Assembly: GCF_001864835.1 (NCBI RefSeq)
Contig: NZ_MJGI01000012.1
Coordinates: 93,003-132,744, forward strand
DNA from: Curtobacterium sp. MCBA15_001
GTDB lineage: Bacteria > Actinomycetota > Actinomycetes > Actinomycetales > Microbacteriaceae
Direction of reading: 5' to 3'
DNA: 39,742 nt
Of the stretch, positions 1-8,589 are shown piece by piece. The notes beneath the pieces are model-generated. The model made no database searches. It saw nothing but the letters and a program-made list of their open reading frames with translations, and was not told where the DNA came from. The position numbers and the translations under genes were made by a program. Numbering within the stretch: position 1 is the first letter of the stretch; every line of letters begins with the position of its first letter.

Positions 1-20
1 TGGCACCGGGCCTCCCGTCG
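1..20 (-). repeat. Copy of dispersed GGAGGC motif at the window start
   Basis: Read on the minus strand this is CGACGGGAGGCCCGGTGCCA, cut by the window edge. It matches the copies at 17379-17403 and 39721. Confidence 0.6.
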
Positions 21-37
21 CGATGGTGGTCGGTTCG

Positions 38-82
38 CGACCGCGTCGACCGCGCCGACCGTTTCGACCGCGTCGACCGCTC
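38..82. repeat. Five tandem 9-bp units running into a stop codon
   Basis: Five consecutive 9-bp units of the form CGACCGNNN fill 38-46, 47-55, 56-64, 65-73 and 74-82. The 16-mers at 38-53 and 65-80 are identical. The last unit overlaps the stop codon (81-83) of the minus-strand permease gene. No function is evident. The array may come from slippage, and it occupies the place where a terminator would be expected. Confidence 0.85.
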
Positions 83-1478
83 AGTCGACGGCGAGCGCCT
101 CGGTCGGGGGCACGCGCATCGCACGGCGGACCGGGGCGACCGTGGCGGCGACCGCCAGCAGGAGCGCACCGACGACCACGATGACGATCGTCATCGGCTG
201 CAGGACCGGTGCTCCGGCGCTGCCGAGCGACCCGAGCAGCGTCTGCCCGCCGACCCAGCCGTAGAAGGTGCCGAGCACCAGACCGGTGAGCACAGCGGCC
301 ACGACCATCTGCACGGCCTCGGTGATGATCATGCGCCGGACCTGGGCGCCCGTCAGACCGAGCACGCGCAGCAGCCCGAGTTCGCGCCGACGCTGGAGCA
401 CCCCGAGCGCCAGGGCGTTCACGACACCCACCGCGGCGATCACGGCGGAGAACCCGACGATCACGCTGACCACGCCGTTCACCTGGACGAAGAAGTCCCG
501 CATGCCCTGCAGCTGTTCGGCACTGCCCCCCTGGAACTGGCCGGTGACCTCGGCCTCGAGGACGCGCTGCATCATCCCGAGCGCCACGGCGAACGTCACG
601 AGCAGGGTCACGCCGATGACGAGCCCGATGGTCGCCCGCGCGGCACGGCCCGGCGCCCGCAGCGCGTTGCGGCCGGCGAGCAGCACGACCGGGTCCTTCG
701 CGCCGATCCGGCCGATCAGCGCGAGCACCGGCGGCATCACGATCGTGGCGCCGACCGCGACGCCGGCGAACGAGACGAACCCGCCGAGGGCTGCCGGCAG
801 CACCGCGGTCGGAGTCGAGCTGCTCAGCACCAGGCCGAGCAGCATGAGTGCACCGCCGCCGGCCATGAGCACGATCGCCCAGACCTTGCGCGCCGTGCCG
901 GAGCGCAGGTCGTCGTGGCTCGGCTCGATGCTCGACGACAGCGCTTCGAGCGGGGTGACGCTGAGGACACGCTTGGACCCGACGGCGAACGCGCCCCAGG
1001 TGGCGAGCACGACGGCGACGACGGGCAGGACGAGCTGCCACGGCACCAGGTTGTACGCGGTGTCGGGCAGGAAGCCGTTGTGGCGCAGGACCGCGACGAA
1101 CAGGGCGCAGAGGCCCGTGCCGACGACCGCGCCGACCAGGCCGCCGATCACGCCGACGACCAGGCCCGCACGGATGATCCGGGCGCGGAGGGACGCCCCG
1201 GTCGCGCCGACCAGACGCTGCAGCGCGATCACCCGGGTCTGCCCGGCGATCAGCGTCGCGCAGGTGTTCGCCGTGACGATGGCGCCGACGTACAGGGCGA
1301 TCCCGAGGAACAGCCAGCCGATGACATCGAGGATCGACTTCACCGCGGCGAGGTCGGACAGCCCGGCAGCGCCGAGTGCCTGGGTGACGATGCCCGGTGC
1401 GATGACCAGGGCGGACCCGAAGGTCGTGCCGAGCGCCGCCACCAGGATGGTGGGTTTGAAGTCGCGGACGGCGTTCAC
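81..1478 (-). CDS. FtsX-like ABC transporter permease
   Basis: This is the membrane subunit of a MacB/LolC/FtsX-type ABC transporter, 465 aa. A GTG start at 1478 (VNAVRDFKP) overlaps the stop of the ATPase gene in a GTGA junction, so the open frame reading upstream to 1634 is not part of it. An N-terminal hydrophobic helix (about 10-35) is followed by a first FtsX-like three-helix block (about 55-185) with the typical RLVGATGASLRARI cytoplasmic loop. A second block (about 335-465) has the matching RVLGLTGAQVRRMI loop and ends in PTEALAVD. Extracytoplasmic loops are short, unlike MacB with its large periplasmic domain, so it is a compact exporter or a lipid/peptide-handling permease. The substrate cannot be read from sequence. 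It lies downstream of a histidine kinase and response regulator, as in peptide-sensing systems. Confidence 0.88.
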   Translation of the reverse strand: MNAVRDFKPTILVAALGTTFGSALVIAPGIVTQALGAAGLSDLAAVKSILDVIGWLFLGIALYVGAIVTANTCATLIAGQTRVIALQRLVGATGASLRARIIRAGLVVGVIGGLVGAVVGTGLCALFVAVLRHNGFLPDTAYNLVPWQLVLPVVAVVLATWGAFAVGSKRVLSVTPLEALSSSIEPSHDDLRSGTARKVWAIVLMAGGGALMLLGLVLSSSTPTAVLPAALGGFVSFAGVAVGATIVMPPVLALIGRIGAKDPVVLLAGRNALRAPGRAARATIGLVIGVTLLVTFAVALGMMQRVLEAEVTGQFQGGSAEQLQGMRDFFVQVNGVVSVIVGFSAVIAAVGVVNALALGVLQRRRELGLLRVLGLTGAQVRRMIITEAVQMVVAAVLTGLVLGTFYGWVGGQTLLGSLGSAGAPVLQPMTIVIVVVGALLLAVAATVAPVRRAMRVPPTEALAVD

Positions 1479-2227
1479 GCGGCGGCCTCCATCCCCAGCA
1501 TGGTGGCGGAGATCTCGGCTGCGCTCATCGCGGGACGGTCGTCCACGATGCGCCCGTCGGCCAGGAACAGGATCCGGTCGGCGTTGGCGGCCGCGGACGG
1601 GTCGTGGGTGACCATGACGACGCTCTGGCCCCACTCGGCCACGGCGCCCCGCAGGATCGCGAGGACGTCGCGCCCGGTCCGCGAGTCGAGCGCACCGGTC
1701 GGCTCGTCCGCGACGACGACCGCCGGGCGGGAGGCGAGGGCGCGGGCGATCGCGACGCGCTGTTGCTGCCCGCCGGAGAGCTGGTGCGGTCGGTGGCCCA
1801 GGCGGTTGCCGAGCCCGAGCTGGTCGACCAGGCGGTCGATCCAGGCCGCTTCTTCACGCGAGGGCTTGTGGCCACCGAGCAGGAACGGCAGCCGGATGTT
1901 CTCGCTGACGTCGAGCGTCGGGACCAGGTTGAACGACTGGAACACGAAGCCGAGGCGACGACGACGCAGTTCGGTGAGGTCCTTGTCGCCGAGCTGTGTG
2001 ATGTCGGTGCCGTCGATCGCGATGCGCCCGGTCGACACGGTGTCGAGGCCGGCCGCGACGTGCATCAGCGTGGACTTGCCGGAGCCGGAGGGGCCCATCA
2101 CCGCGGTGAACTCGCCCGCGCCGATGTCGACGCTGACGTCGTCGAGCGCCGTCACCCGGCGTGCGGCGTCGCCGTAGTGCTTGGACACGTGGTCGAGGCG
2201 GATGATCGGAGCGTGGCTGGTGGTCAT
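1475..2227 (-). CDS. ABC transporter ATP-binding protein, LolD/MacB type
   Basis: Cytoplasmic ATPase of 250 aa that powers the FtsX-like permease encoded directly downstream (4-nt overlap). Walker A is GPSGSGKS at residues 45-52, the signature LSGGQ is at 150-154 followed by QQRVAIARAL, and Walker B is AVVVADEP at 169-176. The length and the RLGFVFQSFNLVPTL Q-loop region are standard for the LolD/MacB/YknY branch. No clear Shine-Dalgarno precedes the ATG; a weak GATGGT hexamer at 2234-2239 lies six bases before it, so leaderless initiation is possible. The gene is separated from the response regulator gene by a strong hairpin and is probably its own transcription unit. Confidence 0.92.
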   Translation of the reverse strand: MTTSHAPIIRLDHVSKHYGDAARRVTALDDVSVDIGAGEFTAVMGPSGSGKSTLMHVAAGLDTVSTGRIAIDGTDITQLGDKDLTELRRRRLGFVFQSFNLVPTLDVSENIRLPFLLGGHKPSREEAAWIDRLVDQLGLGNRLGHRPHQLSGGQQQRVAIARALASRPAVVVADEPTGALDSRTGRDVLAILRGAVAEWGQSVVMVTHDPSAAANADRILFLADGRIVDDRPAMSAAEISATMLGMEAAA

Positions 2228-2241
2228 GGATCAACCATCGC

Positions 2242-2263
2242 CGCCTGGAGGCCCGTGGCGCGT
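2242..2263 (+). repeat. Copy of dispersed intergenic GGAGGC motif (variant 2)
   Basis: The sequence CGCCTGGAGGCCCGTGGCGC and its flank resemble the copies at 10485 and 26251. It lies between the ABC ATPase start and the response-regulator stop. Function is unknown; see the findings. Confidence 0.5.
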
Positions 2264-2307
2264 CGGTCCGTTGGCTCCTGTGGATGGACCGCTCGGCGCA
2301 CATCCCT

Positions 2308-2339
2308 GTGGACGACTCATCCGCACGGATGACGTCCAC
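2308..2339 (-). terminator. Hairpin after the response regulator gene
   Basis: Inverted repeat: the left arm 2308-2323 pairs with 2326-2339 through GTGGACG and TCATCCG, with a 2-nt bulge and a tiny loop. It lies 18 nt past the stop of the minus-strand response regulator. It should end the long hrcA-to-response-regulator chain and separate it from the ABC transporter. No T-run follows, as is common in high-GC actinobacteria. Confidence 0.65.
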
Positions 2340-2356
2340 CACCCGACGCGCCGGTG

Positions 2357-3028
2357 TCAGTCCTTGGTGACGAGGCCGTGTTCGTGGGCGAACACGACCA
2401 GACGGACGCGGTCCCGCAGCCCGAGCTTCGTGAGCACCCGCGACACGTGGGTCTTGACCGTGGCCTCGCTGACGAACTCGTGTTTCGCGATCTCGCTGTT
2501 GCTGAACCCCCGCGCGGCGAGGTCGAAGATCTCCCGCTCACGCGGCGTCAGGTCGTCGACCGCGGCCGGCACGTTCGCGGCCCGTTCGGCGGAGTCGTCG
2601 TAGCGGCGGAGGAGCTCGCGCGTGGCCGATGCCGCGAACACGGCGGTTCCGGCGTGGACCGTCCGGACCGCCGCGAGCAGGAACTCGGGGTCGGCGTCCT
2701 TCAGCACGAAGCCGCTCGCACCGGCGCGGATGGCCTTCGCCGCGGCCTCGTCGAAGTCGAAGGTGGTGAGCACGAGCACCTTCGTGCCGTCGGCGCCGCC
2801 GTCCTCGACGATCTTCGCCGTCGCGGAGATGCCGTCCATCACGGGCATGCGGACGTCCATGAGCACGACGTCCGGTCGGTGTCGCCGGACGAGCTCGACG
2901 CCCTCCGCTCCGTTGCCTGCCTCACCGACGAACTGCAGGTCCGGCTGCGAGTCGATGAGCATGCGGATGCCGGTGCGGAAGAGCGCCTGGTCGTCGACGA
3001 GCGCGACGCGGACGGGGGTGTCGTTCAT
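2357..3028 (-). CDS. NarL/LuxR-family response regulator
   Basis: DNA-binding response regulator of 223 aa. The receiver domain (about 6-120) has the acidic pair D12/D13, phosphoacceptor D58 in the VVLMDVRMP context, T88 and K110. A LuxR-type helix-turn-helix (about 155-215) starts at LTPREREIFDLAARG and contains the recognition helix around EATVKTHVSRVL. The start is the ATG at 3028, overlapping the kinase stop in ATGA, so the pair is translationally coupled. It should be phosphorylated by the adjacent kinase. The ABC transporter genes immediately downstream are the most likely target, by analogy with similar actinobacterial gene neighbourhoods; this is inference. Confidence 0.95.
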   Translation of the reverse strand: MNDTPVRVALVDDQALFRTGIRMLIDSQPDLQFVGEAGNGAEGVELVRRHRPDVVLMDVRMPVMDGISATAKIVEDGGADGTKVLVLTTFDFDEAAAKAIRAGASGFVLKDADPEFLLAAVRTVHAGTAVFAASATRELLRRYDDSAERAANVPAAVDDLTPREREIFDLAARGFSNSEIAKHEFVSEATVKTHVSRVLTKLGLRDRVRLVVFAHEHGLVTKD

Positions 3029-4377
3029 CGGGCGGTGCGCTCCTGCTCGGTCGGGGTGAAGAGCCCGCGGGGCGTCTGCCCGCTGGCGGGGTGCGTCGGC
3101 ATCCGGACGGCCACGGCGAAGTCGTCGCCTCGGGGGCCGGCGGTCATGCTCCCCCCGGACATGGTGGCACGTTCGCGCATCCCGACCAGCCCGTGGCCGG
3201 TTCCGGGACCCGGGCGTCCGTCGTCGGCGCGCCGGTTGACCACGTCGATCTCGACCGTGTCGGGCCGGTACGTCAGCGTCGCGTGCACGGGGGTGCCCTG
3301 CTCGCCGTGTTTGTACGCGTTCGTCAGGCTCTCCTGCACGATCCGGTACACGGCCAGCTGCGTCGAGGTCGGCAGCGCATCGGGGTCGCCGCGGCGTTCG
3401 ACCCGGACGTCGAGGCCGACCGCGCGCATCTCCCCGACGAGCCGCTCGATGTCGTCGACGTCCGGGGTCGGGGTGGTGCCCTGCTCGTGCCGCAGGGCAC
3501 CGAGCAGCTCGCGCACGTCGCCCAGCGCCCGGCGTGCGGTGCCGGAGATCGTGCCGAGTGCCTGGTCGGCGATCGCGGGGTCGGCCTTCAGCGCGTACCG
3601 GGCGCCGTCGGCCTGCGCGATGACGACGGCGAGCGAGTGGGCGACGATGTCGTGCATGTCGCGGGCGATCCGGACACGCTCCTGCTCGACCGCGACGGCG
3701 CGGTCGGCACGCGCGGCGTCGCGTTCGGCGAGCAGCTGCGCTTCGCGGCTCATGCGTGCGGTCTGGCGCGTCCGGGCGACCAGTCCGCCGAGCCACGGCA
3801 GCAGCAGCACCGCCAGGACGACGGCGAAGACACCGATCGTCACCGTCCAGGACTCGGCCGCGGCGCCGTACATGGTCGCGCCCTGCGCGCGGTTCGCGAA
3901 GTCCGGGATGCCGTAGTACGCCGCAGCGACCACCGCTCCGACCAGTGCCGACAGCAGTCCGTACAGCCGCACGCGACGGCTGCCGTACGCGGCCGTGGTG
4001 TAGACGACGCCGCCGATGAACAGGTCGGCCGGGAACACGTTGCCGGCACCGAGCGCCGGCATCGCCACCATCTGGAACACCGCGAAGACCCAGGCGATGG
4101 TCAGTGCCAGACCGGGTGACAGCCTGCGGAGGGCGAGTGCGAGGGTCAGGCCGACGAGGACGACGTACGTGCTCGGGCCGTCCGAACCGGATGCCGACAG
4201 CGCGGCGACGACCACGCCGAGCACACCGGCGATCAGGACGTCGGCGACGACCTGCGCGCGGAGCATGGGGCGGAACACCCGTCCACGGTACGTGCGCCAG
4301 CCGGGCCGCGCGTCGTCCCCCGGGATGACGCGCGGTGTCCGGTCAGAAGCCGAGTCGGCCGAGCTGCTTCGGGTCAC
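3025..4377 (-). CDS. Sensor histidine kinase, HisKA_3/NarX-like
   Basis: Membrane sensor kinase of 450 aa. Five or six hydrophobic segments cover residues about 42-200, without an obvious large extracytoplasmic domain, suggesting an intramembrane-sensing kinase. A short coiled linker (about 200-232) leads to the HisKA_3 dimerisation helix with H242 in ARDMHDIVAHSL. The HATPase_c domain follows, with an N-box around ESLTNAYKHG and a G-box GTGHGLVGMRER. The start chosen is GTG at 4377, which lies 35 nt inside the end of era but has AAGGAGT seven nucleotides upstream. ATG at 4266 would remove the first 37 residues and is the alternative. The gene overlaps its response regulator by 4 nt. Confidence 0.93.
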   Translation of the reverse strand: MTRSSSADSASDRTPRVIPGDDARPGWRTYRGRVFRPMLRAQVVADVLIAGVLGVVVAALSASGSDGPSTYVVLVGLTLALALRRLSPGLALTIAWVFAVFQMVAMPALGAGNVFPADLFIGGVVYTTAAYGSRRVRLYGLLSALVGAVVAAAYYGIPDFANRAQGATMYGAAAESWTVTIGVFAVVLAVLLLPWLGGLVARTRQTARMSREAQLLAERDAARADRAVAVEQERVRIARDMHDIVAHSLAVVIAQADGARYALKADPAIADQALGTISGTARRALGDVRELLGALRHEQGTTPTPDVDDIERLVGEMRAVGLDVRVERRGDPDALPTSTQLAVYRIVQESLTNAYKHGEQGTPVHATLTYRPDTVEIDVVNRRADDGRPGPGTGHGLVGMRERATMSGGSMTAGPRGDDFAVAVRMPTHPASGQTPRGLFTPTEQERTAR

Positions 4378-5263
4378 GTTGCCACTCCTTGGCGACCTTC
4401 ACGCGGATGTTGAGGTAGACGTGGCGTCCACCGAGCAGTGCCTCGATCTCGGTGCGTGCCCGCGTCCCGACGTCCTTCAGGCGCTCGCCCTTGTGCCCGA
4501 TGACGATGGCCTTCTGGCTGTCGCGCTCGACGAACAGGTTCGCGAAGATGCGCAGCGGGCCGTCGGGGTCGTCGTCCGGGTCGGGCTCGACCATGTCCTC
4601 GATGAGCACGGCGAGCGAGTGCGGGAGCTCGTCGCGCACGCCCTCGAGCGCGGCCTCGCGGATGAGCTCGGAGATGCGCTCCTCGCTGGTCTCCTCCGTC
4701 ACCGCCGCAGCGTCGTACAGCGGCGGCGACTCGGGCATGAGCGCCGTGATCTCACCGAGGAGCGCCTCGAGCTGGATGCCCTTCGTCCCCGAGGTCGGCA
4801 CGATCGCGTCCCACTCCCGCAGCGCGGACACGGCGAGCAGCTGCTCGGCGATCTTCTCCTTGCCGGCACGGTCGATCTTCGTGACGATCGCGATCTTCTT
4901 CGCCCGCGGGAAGTGGTCGAGCGTCTCGTTGATGAACCGGTCGCCGGGCCCGATCGGCTCGGTCGCGGGCACGCAGAACCCGATGACGTCGACGTCGCCC
5001 AGCGTGGACTGCACCAGGTCGTTGAGCCGCTCACCGAGCAGCGTGCGGGGGCGGTGCACGCCGGGGGTGTCGACGATGATGACCTGTCCGTCGGGCCGGT
5101 GCACGATGCCGCGGATGGCCCGCCGGGTGGTCTGCGGCTTCGACGAGGTGATCGCGACCTTCTCGCCGACCAGGGCGTTCGTCAGCGTGGACTTGCCGAC
5201 GTTGGGCCGGCCGACGAACGAGACGAAACCAGCTCGGAACGGGGTGGTGGGGGTGTCGGTCAT
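4343..5263 (-). CDS. era: GTPase Era
   Basis: Essential GTPase that binds the 3' end of 16S rRNA and assists 30S subunit maturation; 306 aa. The G1 loop GRPNVGKS is at 18-25, G3 DTPG at 65-68 and G4 TKID at 128-131 (commonly NKID). The C-terminal KH domain (about 215-295) has the RNA-binding GHKGERLK loop. ATG at 5263 overlaps the preceding CBS-protein stop by 4 nt, so the longer open frame upstream is discarded. Neighbours ybeY and the PhoH-like gene form the usual ribosome-maturation cluster. The 3' end carries the ribosome-binding site and first codons of the histidine kinase gene. Confidence 0.97.
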   Translation of the reverse strand: MTDTPTTPFRAGFVSFVGRPNVGKSTLTNALVGEKVAITSSKPQTTRRAIRGIVHRPDGQVIIVDTPGVHRPRTLLGERLNDLVQSTLGDVDVIGFCVPATEPIGPGDRFINETLDHFPRAKKIAIVTKIDRAGKEKIAEQLLAVSALREWDAIVPTSGTKGIQLEALLGEITALMPESPPLYDAAAVTEETSEERISELIREAALEGVRDELPHSLAVLIEDMVEPDPDDDPDGPLRIFANLFVERDSQKAIVIGHKGERLKDVGTRARTEIEALLGGRHVYLNIRVKVAKEWQRDPKQLGRLGF

Positions 5264-6591
5264 GCGTGCGGGGTTCCCGTCGTGGTGGATGCGGTGCCGT
5301 CGAACGCCTGCTCGGCCTCGGACAGGGCGTCGGTGCGCTCGGCGAGCACGGAGATGAGGTGGCGGCGCTTGCCCTCCACCCGGTCCGCGGTGAGCACGAC
5401 ACCGGACACGGTGACGGACTCCCCGGCGGTGGCGAGGTGCCCGAGCTCCTTGGTGAGCAGGCCCCCGGCGGTGTCGACGTCGTCGTCGTCGAGGTCGATC
5501 CCGAACAGGTCGCCGAGGTCGTCGATCGGCATGCGTGCGGAGATGCGCCACAGGCCGGCGGAGACCTCGACGCGGTCGATGACCGTCCGGTCGTACTCGT
5601 CGGAGATGTCCCCGACCAGTTCCTCGATCAGGTCCTCCATCGTGACGAGCCCGGCGACCCCGCCGTACTCGTCGACGACGAGCACGAGGTGGTTCTTCGC
5701 CGCCTGCATGTGCCGGAGCGTCTCGTCCGCGTGCTTGGACTCCGGCACGAACTCGGCCGGCCGCAGCAGCGACGTGACGACTCGCCCACCGGCGTTCCGG
5801 CTCTCGTGGAGTGCCCGGGCCAGGTCGCGCAGGTACACGACGCCCAGGACGTCATCGCTGTCACGCCCGGTGACCGGCATGCGGGAGACGCCGGTCGCCA
5901 GGAACTGCTCCATGACGACGGTCAGGGTGTGTGCCGCGTCGGCCGTGACCATGTCGGTGCGCGGGACCATCACCTCGCGCACCAGGGTGTCGCTGAACTC
6001 GAACACCGAGTGGATGAGTTCGCGGTCGTCGGCCTCGAGCACGTTGCTCTCGGTGGCCTCGTCGACCAGCGAGAGGAGCTGCTCTTCGCTCGAGACGCTC
6101 GACGTGCTGCCGTTCCGCCCCGGGGTGACCCGGTCGCCGATGAGCACCAGCAGGTCGGCGAGCGGTCCGAGGACGATGCGGACGCCGTGCACGAGCCCGC
6201 CGGTCGCCGCGACCATGCCCTCGGCGTGTGCGCGCCCGACGCTGCGCGGGCTCGACCCCACCAGCACGAACGACACCGCGGTCATGATGGCCGCCGAGAC
6301 GATGAGCGCCACCCACCAGGTGTCCAGCACCGTGAACAGCGCGATGGTCACCAGGACAGCGGCCGCGGTCTCGGCCAGCACGCGGAAGAAGTTCAGCGCG
6401 TTGACGTGTGCGCCCACGTCGTCGGCGATGGCCTCGATCGCCCGCCGCCGCTTGTGTCCCCGGGCGACCTCGTCGAGGTCGGCGCGGGAGAGCACGCCGA
6501 GCGCGGCGTCGGACGCGGCGAGCAACCCGCCGAGGACGACGAGCACGAACGCCACCGTGAGCAGGACGGCGACGAGCAGCACTGCGGTCAC
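5260..6591 (-). CDS. CNNM/CorC-type membrane protein with CBS pair
   Basis: Hemolysin-family (HlyC/CorC, UPF0053) protein of 443 aa, known relatives of which take part in divalent-cation export or resistance. The N-terminal transmembrane region covers about 1-135. A pair of CBS domains follows (about 195-320), with [10 protein letters not shown] and the [17 protein letters not shown] segment typical of the family. A C-terminal transporter-associated CorC/HlyC domain occupies about 340-420 ([19 protein letters not shown]). The start is GTG at 6591, sharing GTGA with the ybeY stop. It also overlaps era by 4 nt. In actinobacteria this gene is regularly found between ybeY and era. Confidence 0.92.
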   Translation of the reverse strand: MTAVLLVAVLLTVAFVLVVLGGLLAASDAALGVLSRADLDEVARGHKRRRAIEAIADDVGAHVNALNFFRVLAETAAAVLVTIALFTVLDTWWVALIVSAAIMTAVSFVLVGSSPRSVGRAHAEGMVAATGGLVHGVRIVLGPLADLLVLIGDRVTPGRNGSTSSVSSEEQLLSLVDEATESNVLEADDRELIHSVFEFSDTLVREVMVPRTDMVTADAAHTLTVVMEQFLATGVSRMPVTGRDSDDVLGVVYLRDLARALHESRNAGGRVVTSLLRPAEFVPESKHADETLRHMQAAKNHLVLVVDEYGGVAGLVTMEDLIEELVGDISDEYDRTVIDRVEVSAGLWRISARMPIDDLGDLFGIDLDDDDVDTAGGLLTKELGHLATAGESVTVSGVVLTADRVEGKRRHLISVLAERTDALSEAEQAFDGTASTTTGTPHA

Positions 6592-7049
6592 CGCCCCCGA
6601 CGCTGGGCGGCGAAGGCGGTCAGGATCTCCCCCTGCAGCCCGAACATCTCGGCCTTCTCCTCGGGTTCGGCGTGGTCGAACCCGAGCAGGTGCAGGATCC
6701 CGTGGCAGGTGAGCAGCAGGAGCTCGTCCGTGGTGGAGTGCCCGGCGGTCTTGGCCTGGGTCTCGGCGACCTGCGGGCAGAGCACGATGTCGCCGAGCAG
6801 CCCGGCGGGGGTCGGGTCGTCCTCGGTGCCCGGACGCAGTTCGTCCATCGGGAAGCTCAGCACGTCGGTCGGACCGGGCTCGTCCATCCACCGGACGTGC
6901 AGCTGCTCCATGGCGCCCTCGTCGACGAGCACGATCGCGAGTTCGGCGTCGGCGTGCACGTGCATCGCGTCGAGCGCGAACGCGGCGAGCCGCTGGACCG
7001 CGTCGTCGTCGATGTCCACACCGGACTCGTTGTTGAGTTCGATGCTCAC
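6588..7049 (-). CDS. ybeY: Endoribonuclease YbeY (rRNA maturation factor)
   Basis: Zinc-dependent single-strand endoribonuclease required for 16S rRNA 3'-end maturation and ribosome quality control; 153 aa, the normal length. The diagnostic metal site [11 protein letters not shown] is intact near residues 115-125, and the fold-defining DVLSFPMDE strand is present. GTG at 7049 is the start and overlaps the upstream PhoH-like stop by 4 nt. Its place between phoH and the CBS protein/era is the classical arrangement. Confidence 0.96.
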   Translation of the reverse strand: MSIELNNESGVDIDDDAVQRLAAFALDAMHVHADAELAIVLVDEGAMEQLHVRWMDEPGPTDVLSFPMDELRPGTEDDPTPAGLLGDIVLCPQVAETQAKTAGHSTTDELLLLTCHGILHLLGFDHAEPEEKAEMFGLQGEILTAFAAQRRGR

Positions 7050-8176
7050 CGGGTGCCTCCTCGGGCGTCGTTCTGGGGGTACGGGCTGCCCTGGCGGTCC
7101 TGCGGGGGGCGACCACGGCGTTCGGCGCCGTTCGCACCTGCCGGGTTGCCTACCGGAGCCGTTCCTCGGCCTGCGGTTCGGTGCCCCGCCTGTTCGGCGA
7201 GCCGCTGTTCGTCGTAGACCGTGTACGCGTCGACGATCCGGCCGACCAGGGTGTGCCGGACCACGTCCTCGCTGCCGAGGCGGGCGAAGTGGATGTCCTC
7301 GACGTCGTTGAGGATCTGCGTGACCAGTCGGAGTCCGGAGACGTTGCCGGGCAGGTCGACCTGGGTGATGTCGCCGGTGATCACCATGCGCGACCCGAAG
7401 CCGAGCCGGGTCAGGAACATCTTCATCTGCTCGGGCGTGGTGTTCTGCGCCTCGTCCAGCACCACGAACGAGTCGTTGAGCGTCCGACCGCGCATGTACG
7501 CCAGCGGCGCGACCTCGACCGTGCCCGCCGCGAGCAGCTTCGGGACGAGCTCGGGGTCCATCATCTCGTTCAGCGCGTCGTACAGCGGGCGCAGGTACGG
7601 GTCGATCTTGTCCGTCAACGTGCCGGGCAGGAAGCCGAGCCGCTCGCCGGCCTCGACCGCGGGACGGGTCAGGATGATGCGCGTGACCTCGCGCCGCTGC
7701 AGGGCCTGGACCGCCTTGGCCATCGCCAGGTAGGTCTTGCCGGTACCCGCGGGGCCGATGCCGAACGTGATGGTGTGCTCGTCGATGGCGTCGACGTAGC
7801 GCCGCTGTCCGTCGGTCTTCGGGCGGACGGCCTTGTTGCGGCTCGACACGATCGGCGCGCCGAACACGTCGGCGGGGCTGCGCGACTCGTAGATGATCCG
7901 GGCCGAGGTGGGGATGTCGCCCTGGCCGATGTCCTGCCCACGCTTGACCATGCCGACGAGTTCGTCGACGAGTGCGCGGGCCCGGGCCACGTCGCGCTCC
8001 GGTCCGGTCAGGGTGACCTCGTTGCCACGGACCAGGACCCGGACGCCCGGGTACTGGCGTTCGACGGTCTTCAGCAGTCGGTCCTGCGGACCGAGGAGCT
8101 GGACCATCGCGATCCCGTCGACACTGAGTTCCGAGACGGCTTCGGTCTCGGTGGGTGCGGTTTCGTCAGCTGGCAA
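7046..8176 (-). CDS. PhoH-like ATPase
   Basis: PhoH/YbeZ family P-loop ATPase of 376 aa, thought to work with YbeY in RNA processing. An N-terminal KH-like segment (about 22-80) precedes the ATPase core, with Walker A GPAGTGKT at 141-148, Walker B VVLDEAQ at 238-244 and the [13 protein letters not shown] motif near 264-276. The last 45 residues are a low-complexity Gly/Pro/Arg tail. The start is an unusual TTG at 8176: AGGAAGG lies five bases upstream and the next methionine falls inside the N-terminal domain. The gene overlaps the HIT gene by 11 nt and ybeY by 4 nt. Confidence 0.94.
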   Translation of the reverse strand: MPADETAPTETEAVSELSVDGIAMVQLLGPQDRLLKTVERQYPGVRVLVRGNEVTLTGPERDVARARALVDELVGMVKRGQDIGQGDIPTSARIIYESRSPADVFGAPIVSSRNKAVRPKTDGQRRYVDAIDEHTITFGIGPAGTGKTYLAMAKAVQALQRREVTRIILTRPAVEAGERLGFLPGTLTDKIDPYLRPLYDALNEMMDPELVPKLLAAGTVEVAPLAYMRGRTLNDSFVVLDEAQNTTPEQMKMFLTRLGFGSRMVITGDITQVDLPGNVSGLRLVTQILNDVEDIHFARLGSEDVVRHTLVGRIVDAYTVYDEQRLAEQAGHRTAGRGTAPVGNPAGANGAERRGRPPQDRQGSPYPQNDARGGTR

Positions 8177-8504
8177 GGGTGCCTTCCTGCAGGTCGCCTG
8201 CGAGTACGTGCGCGTGCACGTGGAACACGGTCTGACCGGCGGCTTCGCCGGTGTTGAAGACGAGTCGGAACTGGCCGCCGGCGCGCTCGTCGGCGATGCG
8301 CTGTGCGGTGGCCACGACGTGGGCGAGCAGCGCGGGGTCCCCCGCGGCGAGCTCGGAGACGTTCGCGTAGGCGTCCGTCTTGGGGATCACGAGGACGTGG
8401 ACGGGCGCCTTCGGGGCGATGTCCTCGATCGCGATGACCCGGTCGTCCTCGGCGACGACGGTGGCCGGGATCGACCGGTCGATGATCTGGGAGAAGACGC
8501 TCAT
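8166..8504 (-). CDS. HIT family nucleotide-binding protein
   Basis: Small histidine-triad hydrolase of 112 aa in the Hint branch, which typically cleaves nucleoside phosphoramidates. The triad HVHAHVL sits near residues 97-103, and the N-terminal IIDRSIPATVVAEDD and VLVIPKTD segments are typical. ATG at 8504 is preferred because MSVFSQIID aligns with family N-termini. A TACGAT hexamer ends six bases before it, suggesting an internal leaderless promoter. The longer frame from 8537 would have to initiate upstream of that box. The stop overlaps the PhoH-like TTG start. Confidence 0.93.
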   Translation of the reverse strand: MSVFSQIIDRSIPATVVAEDDRVIAIEDIAPKAPVHVLVIPKTDAYANVSELAAGDPALLAHVVATAQRIADERAGGQFRLVFNTGEAAGQTVFHVHAHVLAGDLQEGTLAS

Positions 8505-8510
8505 GTCACC

Positions 8511-8516
8511 ATCGTA
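8511..8516 (-). promoter_or_regulatory. Candidate leaderless -10 box of the HIT gene
   Basis: On the minus strand TACGAT (TAnnnT) is followed by six bases and then the ATG at 8504. The expected transcription start falls on or next to that ATG. If real, it lets the lower part of the operon be transcribed independently of CIRCE/HrcA. Confidence 0.45.
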
Positions 8517-8589
8517 GGACGCCCCACCGACCGGCACACCGGAGCCCGGGCACCCCCGCGCTCATCGGCGCGCATCGGGTCCACCGGGG

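Noticed and set aside
1479..1634. N-terminal extension of the FtsX-like permease
   Set aside because: The extra 52 residues are the out-of-frame reading of the ATPase 3' end; the GTGA junction at 1475-1478 is the natural start.
4016..6712. A plus-strand open frame of about 900 codons opposite the kinase, era and CBS genes
   Set aside because: Antisense shadow of conserved genes with low-complexity Ser/Thr/Arg sequence; no ribosome-binding site or domain.
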